Assembly (NCBI GenBank): GCA_900757265.1
Contig: CAAENW010000299.1
Location: 1 to 6,344, forward strand
Origin: an uncultured Collinsella sp.
Lineage (GTDB): Bacteria; Actinomycetota; Coriobacteriia; Coriobacteriales; Coriobacteriaceae
Direction: 5' to 3'
Length of the DNA: 6,344 bases
The notes below the pieces were generated by a model. The model made no database searches and had not been told where the DNA came from. It saw only the letters and a list, made by a program, of their open reading frames with translations. The position numbers were made by a program, and so were the translations under genes. Shown one piece after another: positions 1 through 5,803 of the stretch (positions within the stretch are counted from its first letter, which is position 1; each line of letters opens with the position of its first letter).

Positions 1-1934
1 CACTCAAGGAGCGGACCCCCGAGGAGCGCGAGGATCTCATCTTGAGCTTCCTGCGCAGCGAGGGGTGCCGAATCGGTTCTGATGTGAAGATCAGCCGCGG
101 CGCATACCGTTGCCTCGTGAACGCGGACTTTTCCGATAACATCGCCGGCTTGCGCGCCTGCGTGACGAACTGCTGCGCCAAAGCGTTCCTCAATCGCGAG
201 GGCGACTACGTCGTCGTTCGCCCGTATCTTCTTCCCAGCGGGCTCCTCTCCTCCGCGCAGATCGATCAACAGCCCGACGATGGCGTTCTGATCGACGCGT
301 CTCTGGATGCCGCCGAGAGCACAGGGCCGGTCGAGCAGGCGCTCGATGCCCTGTGCTCCCTCGATGAGCGATTCTGCGCCGGGGAGCTCTCTGTCTCCGA
401 GCTTGTCTCGCAAGCTGTCTCCGCTGTGCGCGGCGTTGAGGATCACTTGATCTTCGACCACGGCGTCGCCTCCTCGAGGTCGCGCGCCTTCGAGCGCGTC
501 GTGGGCGCGGTCCTTGCCGACGCAGGCTCTTCTTATGGCATCGAGCTTTCGAGGAAGGTCGCTTTTCTACTGGCCCAGGAGATTTGCCTGCAGTTGTGGC
601 CGGGTATCGGCCTGGCTAAGCGAAAGTCTGCCTGTGCGGAGCAAATCTCCCATCTCCTCGGTGCCGTGATCTCCGAATTGCCGTTTGCCTCGAGTGTCTC
701 CGATCAGGTCGCCGCAGACGTGGAAGGGGCGCTGGGAATCTCGCTCGATCACTTCACGAAGACGCTTCTGACGCTGTGCGTCGCATCGGAGTCTCGCGAT
801 GCGAAGGCCCTTCGGACGCTCTGCGTCATCTTGTCCCACGGCTACTCAACGGCGACGAGCATCGCCGACGCGGCGAACCGTATGCTCGGCATGCATGTGT
901 ACGAGGCTGTCGACATGCCCTACGACCAGCAGCTGAAGGACATCGTCGGTCCGCTCCAGCGCCTCGTCGACCGCCATTCCTACTGCACCGGGGTCGTGTT
1001 CCTCGTCGACATGGGCTCCTTGGAGGAGGCCTATAAGGCCCTCGAGAACGTTACCGACTCCACTATCGGCGTGGTGAACAACGTCTCTACCGGTCTTGCG
1101 CTCGAGATCGGGGTCGGGCTGCTCGGCGGCAAGTCCATCGCCGAGGTTCTTGGCGATGCGACCGCCGCGTGCGTGACGCACTGCAAGGTGATCGAGCGCG
1201 TCAACCGTGAGGACGCCATCGTCTTCTGCTCCGAGTCCGGGGTCGACGCCGCGGAGAGGATACGCCAGCTCGTCTCGCAGAGCCTCCCGCGCACCATAGG
1301 CGCGCGCCTGCTCACGAGGCCCTTCAAGCAGCTCGTCGCGAACGGGTCGAACGACGCCGTTTTCTCCGAGCACCGCGTCTGCGCCGTCATCGGCACGGGA
1401 GACCCCGGGGTCGCCTCCGTCCCCTTCGTCGCCCTCGAGGACATCATGTCGACGGCGTCCGCCTCTAAGGTTGATGCCGTGTTCGGCAGGTGGCTTGACG
1501 CTTCCGAGCTCTCTTCTTTCCACGAGAAGCTGCTCTCGAACATGACGCTGCAGAACGTCATCCGCTCCATCACCATCCTCGACCCGGAGCGGCTTTTCCA
1601 TGAGATCGAGAGCGCCGTGCACGAGCTTCAGCGCAGGACAGGCGAGAAGATCGGCAGCAACGCCATCATTGGGCTCTACGTTCACCTCTGCTGTCTCGTC
1701 GAGCGCCTTGTTACCAGAAACCCCATTGAGACCTACGTTGGCCAGGACCGCTTCGAGGAGGAACGCGCCGATTTCATCGAGTCCTTCAGGCAGAGCTTCT
1801 CGAGCATCTCGACGCGCTATCGCGTAGAGGTTCCCGTAAGCGAGATCGCATATGTCTTCGACTACATAAGCGTGAGCGCCGCCCCGGCGCGAGAAGAGCG
1901 CCTCGGCTCCTCGGACCTCCTGCTCGACGAGTGA
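1..1934 (+). CDS. LevR-type sigma-54-interacting transcriptional regulator with PTS regulation domains (5' partial)
   Basis: The frame is open from base 3 to the TGA at 1932-1934 (643 visible residues), so the gene begins upstream; the TTG at 42 is not a credible start. Numbering from the codon at base 3, residues about 1-65 resemble the C-terminal lid of a LevR-class AAA+ module (FSDNIAGLRACV...CCAKAF). Residues about 80-262 occupy the PRD1 position. Residues about 273-395 match an EIIA(Man) domain (VILSHGYSTA, phospho-acceptor His279). Residues about 405-430 match an EIIB(Gat)-like loop (FCSESGVDAA, Cys409). Residues about 505-630 form PRD2 (YVHLCCLVERL, His561). This is the LevR domain order. 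LevR activates a fructose PTS operon with sigma-54, controlled by phosphorylation through HPr and EIIB. By position, this protein probably controls the PTS operon that starts 123 bases downstream. PRD1 appears to lack its histidines. The DNA-binding domain and the Walker and GAFTGA motifs lie outside the window, so sigma-54 dependence is inferred. Confidence 0.87.
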   Translation, partial: LKERTPEEREDLILSFLRSEGCRIGSDVKISRGAYRCLVNADFSDNIAGLRACVTNCCAKAFLNREGDYVVVRPYLLPSGLLSSAQIDQQPDDGVLIDASLDAAESTGPVEQALDALCSLDERFCAGELSVSELVSQAVSAVRGVEDHLIFDHGVASSRSRAFERVVGAVLADAGSSYGIELSRKVAFLLAQEICLQLWPGIGLAKRKSACAEQISHLLGAVISELPFASSVSDQVAADVEGALGISLDHFTKTLLTLCVASESRDAKALRTLCVILSHGYSTATSIADAANRMLGMHVYEAVDMPYDQQLKDIVGPLQRLVDRHSYCTGVVFLVDMGSLEEAYKALENVTDSTIGVVNNVSTGLALEIGVGLLGGKSIAEVLGDATAACVTHCKVIERVNREDAIVFCSESGVDAAERIRQLVSQSLPRTIGARLLTRPFKQLVANGSNDAVFSEHRVCAVIGTGDPGVASVPFVALEDIMSTASASKVDAVFGRWLDASELSSFHEKLLSNMTLQNVIRSITILDPERLFHEIESAVHELQRRTGEKIGSNAIIGLYVHLCCLVERLVTRNPIETYVGQDRFEEERADFIESFRQSFSSISTRYRVEVPVSEIAYVFDYISVSAAPAREERLGSSDLLLDE

Positions 1935-1994
1935 CCTTCCCCGCGCCGCCGCAAGCTGACCGCGCGTCCTCAATAATCCGATAACCCCTTGCCC

Positions 1995-2015
1995 GGCGCG
2001 AATCCGGATAGCGCC
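1995..2015. repeat. Imperfect 21-bp palindrome, candidate operator
   Basis: Outer arms GGCGC (1995-1999) and GCGCC (2011-2015) flank a perfect 8-bp palindrome ATCCGGAT (2002-2009), separated from it by 2 bases on the left and 1 on the right. A related sequence, AATCCGATA, lies upstream at 1975-1983; compare AATCCGGATA at 2001-2010. The inner palindrome has no loop, so a protein-binding site on DNA is more likely than an RNA hairpin. The site is centred about 53 bases before the EIIB start codon. Which regulator would bind is unknown. Confidence 0.4.
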
Positions 2016-2047
2016 GAGGCAGTACCGAACGCAAAACTTCATTTGAT

Positions 2048-2052
2048 AGGAG
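2048..2052 (+). promoter_or_regulatory. Ribosome binding site that fixes the EIIB start
   Basis: AGGAG ends 5 bases before the ATG at 2058. It selects this start over the in-frame TTG at 1989, which would add 23 residues with no resemblance to an EIIB N-terminus. The ATG at 2070 is in frame but has no comparable site. Confidence 0.8.
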
Positions 2053-2057
2053 CAAAC

Positions 2058-2531
2058 ATGAGTGTTGTTATGGCACGAATCGACAATCGCCTGCTTCACG
2101 GCATCATCGTGACGCAGTGGGCCCCGGTGTCGGGCGCGACCCGAGTCATGGTCATCGACGACAAGGTCGCCGGCGACGAGGTCCTGAAGTCCACCATGAG
2201 GATGGCGCGCCCCGCGGGCATGGCCGTTTCGATCATCTCCGAGCAGACCGCGCTCAAGAACTTCGCCGCGGGCAAGTACGACCGCGAGAAGGTCTTCGTC
2301 ATCGCCAAGGAGCCCGAGACGATGCTTCGCCTGGTCGAGTCGGGCGTCGAGCTCCCGTCGCTGGTCGTCGGCGGCTCGCTCGTCAAGGAGGACGGCATCC
2401 AGCTCACCCAGCGCGCCTACGCCTCCGCCGAGAACGTCCAGAGCTACAAGGCGCTCATCGCCCGTGGCGTCAAGGTGACGGCCCAGTTCGTGCCCGCCGA
2501 CAAGCCCGTCTCCGTCGCAGACCTCATCTAA
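2058..2531 (+). CDS. PTS mannose/fructose/sorbose-family EIIB component
   Basis: This is a 157-residue cytoplasmic phosphotransferase subunit, the usual length for a stand-alone EIIB of this family. It accepts phosphate from EIIA and passes it to the sugar during transport. The N-terminus reads ARIDNRLLHG, the family's active-site signature (RIDxRLxHG), with His14 as the predicted phospho-acceptor. The central part (VMVIDDKVAGDE, residues about 32-43) and the C-terminal P-x-D segment (VPADKP) fit the alpha/beta fold of sorbose-type EIIB proteins. After HG the protein reads IIV where many relatives have QV, a modest deviation. It is the first gene of the operon and is followed after 9 bases by EIIC. 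The position downstream of a LevR-type regulator matches LevE in the B. subtilis fructose PTS, but sugar specificity cannot be read from EIIB. Confidence 0.93.
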   Translation: MSVVMARIDNRLLHGIIVTQWAPVSGATRVMVIDDKVAGDEVLKSTMRMARPAGMAVSIISEQTALKNFAAGKYDREKVFVIAKEPETMLRLVESGVELPSLVVGGSLVKEDGIQLTQRAYASAENVQSYKALIARGVKVTAQFVPADKPVSVADLI

Positions 2532-2540
2532 GGGGGAAAT

Positions 2541-3326
2541 ATGGTCAACTTCACTATCCTGCAGGTCGTCCTTTTGACCCTGCTGGCCTTCATCAAGCAC
2601 GTGGACTACTACGGCATCCCGATGATCTTCGTCAATTACGCCGTTTTCTGGGGCCTCATCACCGGAGTCGTCATGGGCGACTGGAAGACCGGCCTTGTCA
2701 TCGGCGGCACCATTCAGCTCATGCAGCTCGGCGTCGCGGGCTTCGGCGGCTCCTCCATTCCCGACTACGGCACGATGGCCATCATCGCCACCGCCTACGG
2801 CGTGACCCTGGGCTCCGACACGGGCCTCGCCATCGGCCTGCCGGTCGGCATGCTCGGCATCCAGCTCGACGTCGTCGCCAAGATCCTCAACGGCTTTGTC
2901 GTCGAGAAGTCCCAGAAGTTCTGCAACGAGGGTAAGTTCAATCAGATGAACGCCATCCTGTGGGTCTGCCCCGCGCTCTTCGGCCTGTGCGCCGCCCTGC
3001 CCGTCTTTGTCTCCGTGACGCTCGGCCAGCCCGCCGTCAACTGGCTCCTCGAGGTCATGCCCCAGTGGTTCCTCTCCGGCCTCACCCTCGCCGGCAAGAT
3101 GCTCCCGGCCGTCGGTATCGCCATGCTGCTCCGCTACATGCCAACCGCCAAGTACTTCCAGTACCTGCTCGCCGGCTTCTTCCTCTCGGCCTTCCTGAAC
3201 GTGCCCATCATCGGCGCCGCCATCGTCGGCGTTGCCCTCGCGATTGCGTTCTACCAGCGTGCCGAGAGGGACACCGAGCTCGCCGCCCACGCTTCCGCAG
3301 ACGCCTTCATCGGAGAGGATGAGTAA
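2541..3326 (+). CDS. PTS mannose/fructose/sorbose-family EIIC membrane component
   Basis: This is a 261-residue integral membrane protein that forms the sugar translocation unit together with EIID. It is strongly hydrophobic, with likely membrane segments around residues 5-20, 28-46, 51-66, 95-118, 138-160, 175-198 and 205-238. The segment TGVVMGDWKTGLVIGGTIQL (41-60) followed by MQLG matches the characteristic EIIC(Man) G-D-x3-G-x2-IGG-x-xQL-x-x-LG pattern, and GKMLPAVGIAMLL (185-197) is another family hallmark. The C-terminus is short, hydrophilic and acidic. The start at 2541 follows an AGGGGG ribosome binding site at 2531-2536 that overlaps the stop of EIIB, indicating tight translational coupling. 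EIID begins 2 bases after the stop. The family assignment is firm; the transported sugar is not determined by sequence. Confidence 0.94.
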   Translation: MVNFTILQVVLLTLLAFIKHVDYYGIPMIFVNYAVFWGLITGVVMGDWKTGLVIGGTIQLMQLGVAGFGGSSIPDYGTMAIIATAYGVTLGSDTGLAIGLPVGMLGIQLDVVAKILNGFVVEKSQKFCNEGKFNQMNAILWVCPALFGLCAALPVFVSVTLGQPAVNWLLEVMPQWFLSGLTLAGKMLPAVGIAMLLRYMPTAKYFQYLLAGFFLSAFLNVPIIGAAIVGVALAIAFYQRAERDTELAAHASADAFIGEDE

Positions 3327-3328
3327 CC

Positions 3329-4162
3329 ATGGAAAACGAGAACATCACCGACGTCGCCGAGGGCAAGCCCTCCGGCTACAAGGTCACCAAGAAGGACCTG
3401 CGCAACGCGAACTGGCGCTGGCTCATGAGCGTGTGCACCTTCAACTACCAGACCCAGCAGGGCGCCTCAGTCGCCTACGCCCTCTCGCCGGTCCTGAGGA
3501 AGATCTACACGAACGACGAGGACTATAAGCAAGCGCTCAACAACCACTTCCGCTACTACAACACCCAGCCTTGGCTCGCCGCCATCATCCTTGGCGCCTG
3601 CGTGGCCATGGAGGAGCGCGACGGCCTAGCGGCGGCGGACGCCGTCCAAGACCTGAAGATCGGCACCATGGGACCGCTCGCCGGCGTCGGCGACTCCCTG
3701 CTCATGACCATGATCCCGACCATCATGGGCTCCATCGCCGCCTACATGGCCATCGAGGGCAACCCCGTGGGAGCCGGCATCTGGTTCGCGCTCATCCTGG
3801 CCATCTTCTGGGTCCGCATGCACGCCCTCGAGTTCGGCTACAAGCAGGGCGTGAAGCTCGTCACCGACTTCAGCGAGAAGCTTCCCAACCTCACTGCCGC
3901 CGCCTCCGTGCTCGGCCTCACCGTGGTCGGCTGCCTCATCGCCTCGGTCATCGGCGTCACCTGCCCGATTAGCTTCAGCTTCGGCGACGTCGCGATGGAG
4001 ATTCAGCCGCTGCTCGACAAGATCCTGCCTGCCATGATCCCCGCCGCCATCACGGGAAGCGCGTATTACCTTCTTACCAAGAAGAACGCGAGCATGACGG
4101 CCCTCATCCTCGTGGTGATCGTCCTCGCGATGGTCGCCTCCGCCGCCGGCATCCTCGCCTAG
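3329..4162 (+). CDS. PTS mannose/fructose/sorbose-family EIID membrane component
   Basis: This is a 277-residue EIID subunit, the obligate partner of EIIC in this PTS family. Conserved motifs appear in the expected order: NYQTQQGASVAYALSPVLRKIY (39-60, family form YQR...GFxYxLxPxLKKLY), RYYNTQP (75-81, family FFNTxP), AMEE (93-96), LKIGTMGPLAGVGDS (109-123) and FGYKQG (169-174). Hydrophobic segments follow at about 125-163, 193-213, 232-250 and 256-276. The N-terminal 20 residues are hydrophilic and unconserved, as is usual. The ATG lies 2 bases after the EIIC stop. Its ribosome binding site (GGAGAGGA, 3312-3319) is inside the end of the EIIC gene, so the two membrane subunits are probably translated together. 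EIID is followed by EIIA rather than closing the PTS block, an order different from levDEFG. Confidence 0.95.
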   Translation: MENENITDVAEGKPSGYKVTKKDLRNANWRWLMSVCTFNYQTQQGASVAYALSPVLRKIYTNDEDYKQALNNHFRYYNTQPWLAAIILGACVAMEERDGLAAADAVQDLKIGTMGPLAGVGDSLLMTMIPTIMGSIAAYMAIEGNPVGAGIWFALILAIFWVRMHALEFGYKQGVKLVTDFSEKLPNLTAAASVLGLTVVGCLIASVIGVTCPISFSFGDVAMEIQPLLDKILPAMIPAAITGSAYYLLTKKNASMTALILVVIVLAMVASAAGILA

Positions 4163-4169
4163 CTTCGAC

Positions 4170-4181
4170 CCAAGAGATTGG
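4170..4181 (+). other. Small GAGA-tetraloop hairpin covering the weak EIIA ribosome binding site
   Basis: CCAA (4170-4173) and TTGG (4178-4181) pair around a GAGA loop of the stable GNRA type. The only Shine-Dalgarno-like bases before EIIA, AAGAG at 4172-4176, lie in this stem-loop, 12 bases before the ATG at 4189. The stem is only 4 bp, so it may be chance. If real, it would moderate EIIA translation. Confidence 0.3.
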
Positions 4182-4188
4182 TGAATCA

Positions 4189-4587
4189 ATGAGAAAGATA
4201 GTTGTGGCGAGCCATTCCCTTCTCGCCCAGGGCTTCAAGGACACCCTCGAGTTCCTTACGGGTAAGGGCGACGCCGTCAACGCCGTGTGCGCCTACGTGA
4301 ACGACAACGGCGAGGGGCTCGACGCGGCGGTCGAGGCGGCTCTTTCGGGCACTGACGAGGTCGTCGTCCTCACCGACGCGTACGGCGGCAGCGTGAACCA
4401 GCGCTTTTCCCGCTTCGCCTCCGACCGGATCCACGTGATCGCGGGTGTCAACCTCCCGCTCGCCATGACGGTCGCGCTCGCGCGCCCCGACGAGAAACTC
4501 GACTTCGACGCCCTCGTCAACGAGGCGCGCCAGCAGATCATCTACGTGAACGGTGCCAGTTCCGCCGAGTGCGACGACGACGAATAG
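4189..4587 (+). CDS. PTS mannose/fructose/sorbose-family EIIA component
   Basis: This is a 132-residue cytoplasmic EIIA(Man)-type protein that receives phosphate from HPr and gives it to EIIB. The N-terminus MRKIVVASHSLLAQG places the phospho-acceptor at His9, the family's usual position (VVASHG/S). The TDAYGGSVNQ segment (62-71) corresponds to the conserved D-x-x-GGS-x-x-N active-site loop, with Asp63 and Asn70. The C-terminus is acidic (ECDDDE). It is a stand-alone subunit rather than an EIIAB fusion, and it is encoded after EIID instead of before EIIB. The preceding gap is 26 bases and its Shine-Dalgarno is weak, unlike the tight coupling of the other subunits. The stop overlaps the ribosome binding site of the GH172 gene. 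It could be confused with a dihydroxyacetone-kinase DhaM-type EIIA, but the adjacent EIIB/C/D genes settle the role. Confidence 0.92.
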   Translation: MRKIVVASHSLLAQGFKDTLEFLTGKGDAVNAVCAYVNDNGEGLDAAVEAALSGTDEVVVLTDAYGGSVNQRFSRFASDRIHVIAGVNLPLAMTVALARPDEKLDFDALVNEARQQIIYVNGASSAECDDDE

Positions 4588-4594
4588 AGGAGGT
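4586..4594 (+). promoter_or_regulatory. Strong ribosome binding site of the GH172 gene, overlapping the EIIA stop
   Basis: AGAGGAGGT includes the full AGGAGGT anti-Shine-Dalgarno complement, begins inside the TAG stop of EIIA, and ends 5 bases before the ATG at 4600. It fixes the GH172 start and indicates that the hydrolase is co-translated with the PTS at a high rate. Confidence 0.8.
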
Positions 4595-4599
4595 CGACG

Positions 4600-5724
4600 A
4601 TGAGAGAGTTCCTTAAGGACGTGTGGATGCACGGCGGTGAGGAAAGCCGCGCCATCACCCCCGAGAACATCACGGGCGAGAAGGGCCGCGCCGCCATGTC
4701 GGCCAGCTACCTCGGCGTCGGCCGCAAGGGCTCGTGCTGCGTGCCCCTTGAGTCCGGCGAGACCATCACGCTCGCGGACATCGAGGGCCCCGGCATCATC
4801 CGCCACATCTGGATGACCGTCCCCGACAAGACCGCCGCTGGCAGCTTCGTCATGCGTGACCTCGTGCTGCGCTTCTACTGGGACGACGAGGAGACCCCCT
4901 CGGTCGAGTGCCCTGCCGGCGACTTCTTCTGCAACGGCTTCGGTGAGCGCGCCATCGTCAACTCGATGCCCATCTGCGTGAACCCGACGGGCGGCATGAA
5001 CTGCTACTTCGAGATGCCCTTCAGGAAGCACGCCAAGGTCACGCTTACGAGCGAGCACCCCGGGTTCATTAAGTACATCTTCTACACGTTCAACTACGCG
5101 CTCACCGACGTGCCGGACGACGCCATGTACTTCCACGCCCGCTTTAACCGCGAGCGCAGCACCCGCAGGGGCGTCGACTACACCGTGCTCGACGGCGTGC
5201 GCGGCAAGGGCTACTACGTCGGCACCTACATGGCCCTGTGCGCCCTGGAGCGCTATTGGTGGGGCGAGGGCGAGATGAAGTTCTTCCTCGACGGCGACGA
5301 GGAGTTCCCCACGGTCACCTCGACGGGAGCCGAGGACTACTTCGGCGGTGCCTGGGCCTTCCTCGACAGGCCGCCCCACGCGCTGCCCGAGGCGCAGTGC
5401 TTCAACACGCTGTTCGCCGGCTACCCGTACCGCTCGACGCGCGACGCCACGCGCGACCGCTTCAGCGCGGGCAAGCCGAACCCGAATCCGATGCTCGCGA
5501 CTAACGACGACGCGCTGCCCAGGCACGGCCTCTACAGGTGGCACCTTCCCGACCCGATCTCGTTCAAGGAGGACCTGCGCGTGACGTTCCAGGACCTCGG
5601 CAACGACGACATCAAGCTCTACGAGCGCGAGGACGACATCTCCACCGTCGCCTACTGGTACCAAAGCGAGCCGCACGCCGTGCTCGCCCCGTTTGCCGCG
5701 AGGCAGGACCGCGTGCCCAGGTAG
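4600..5724 (+). CDS. DUF2961 / GH172 family glycoside hydrolase, candidate difructose dianhydride or furanoside hydrolase
   Basis: This 374-residue protein carries DUF2961 (GH172) hallmarks throughout: ADIEGPGIIRHIWMT (59-73), RFYWDDEETPSVECPAGDF (91-109), YFEMPF (136-141), YFHARF (177-182), GKGYYVG (202-208), GEGEMKFFLDGD (222-233) and TGAEDYFGG (242-250). The family's founder, a Bifidobacterium dentium difructose dianhydride I synthase/hydrolase, uses two glutamates about 21 residues apart; Glu223 and Glu245 are the likely equivalents here. The more usual GTGTEDYF reads STGAEDYF. Length and motif order indicate an intact, single-domain enzyme. No signal peptide or membrane anchor is visible, so it should act in the cytoplasm on sugar delivered by the adjacent PTS. 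Its gene lies 12 bases after EIIA, in the position held by levanase in the B. subtilis lev operon. GH172 also includes D-arabinofuranosidases, so family membership is firm but the substrate is inferred from the neighbouring PTS and fructokinase. Confidence 0.87.
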   Translation: MREFLKDVWMHGGEESRAITPENITGEKGRAAMSASYLGVGRKGSCCVPLESGETITLADIEGPGIIRHIWMTVPDKTAAGSFVMRDLVLRFYWDDEETPSVECPAGDFFCNGFGERAIVNSMPICVNPTGGMNCYFEMPFRKHAKVTLTSEHPGFIKYIFYTFNYALTDVPDDAMYFHARFNRERSTRRGVDYTVLDGVRGKGYYVGTYMALCALERYWWGEGEMKFFLDGDEEFPTVTSTGAEDYFGGAWAFLDRPPHALPEAQCFNTLFAGYPYRSTRDATRDRFSAGKPNPNPMLATNDDALPRHGLYRWHLPDPISFKEDLRVTFQDLGNDDIKLYEREDDISTVAYWYQSEPHAVLAPFAARQDRVPR

Positions 5725-5751
5725 GGTCGCCTCGAAACAAGCCAACGTTAT

Positions 5752-5786
5752 GGGCGCCCGCGGTTGACCATGACTGCGGGCGTCCC
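5752..5786 (+). terminator. Strong intercistronic hairpin, possible leaky terminator or mRNA-stabilising element
   Basis: GGGCGCCCGCGG (5752-5763) pairs with CTGCGGGCGTCCC (5774-5786), with one bulged T at 5783 and a G-T wobble. The stem can extend by a T-A and a T-G pair, leaving a 6-base loop (5766-5771). Only three Ts follow (5787-5789) before a G. That makes it a poor intrinsic terminator by the U-tract rule, and the next ribosome binding site starts almost immediately. It may reduce rather than stop transcription into the fructokinase gene, or protect the 3' end of the upstream message. Confidence 0.6.
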
Positions 5787-5791
5787 TTTGT

Positions 5792-5799
5792 AAGGAGGA
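5792..5799 (+). promoter_or_regulatory. Ribosome binding site that fixes the fructokinase start
   Basis: AAGGAGGA ends 4 bases before the ATG at 5804, favouring it over the in-frame ATG at 5819. The site lies only 5 bases after the hairpin that ends at 5786, so hairpin formation could affect ribosome access. Confidence 0.75.
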
Positions 5800-5803
5800 T
5801 CAC

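Larger units (their letters stand above)
1935..2057 (+). promoter_or_regulatory. Intergenic control region between regulator and PTS operon
   Basis: This 123-base gap is the only plausible place for the promoter of the downstream operon, because all later gaps are shorter. It is less GC-rich around 1971-1984 (AATAAT at 1972-1977) and 2028-2048. I looked for a sigma-54 -24/-12 element (GG and GC with first bases 12 apart) and found only an off-spacing candidate: GG at 2018 and GC at 2031, 13 apart. AATAAT could be a -10 hexamer, but no -35 lies at a suitable distance. The region also contains the palindrome listed separately. That this region controls the operon is inference from position. Confidence 0.5.

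Noticed and set aside
42..44. TTG at 42 as the start of the regulator
   Set aside because: The frame is open to the window edge, and the residues before it continue the AAA+ lid. No Shine-Dalgarno precedes it, so the gene is 5'-truncated.
1989..1994. TTGCCC as a -35 or -12 element
   Set aside because: No GG lies 12 bases upstream for sigma-54, and no -10 lies 16-18 bases downstream for a housekeeping promoter.
2018..2032. GGCAG...GC as a sigma-54 promoter
   Set aside because: The GG-to-GC spacing is one base too long and the -12 part lacks TTGC, so it cannot be called.
1989..2057. N-terminal extension of EIIB from a TTG at 1989
   Set aside because: The extension has no family resemblance, while AGGAG at 2048-2052 and the normal EIIB N-terminus both point to ATG 2058.
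846..3290. Very long open frame on the minus strand (814 codons) across the regulator, EIIB and EIIC genes
   Set aside because: It runs opposite to three well-supported genes. Its translation is low-complexity (rich in D, G, E, A, V, L, H) with no recognisable motif, as expected from the complement of GC-rich codons.
4186..5745. Long minus-strand open frame (519 codons) across EIIA and GH172
   Set aside because: It is a compositional shadow of two genes with clear family motifs, has no domain signature, and has no promoter or ribosome binding site that I can see.
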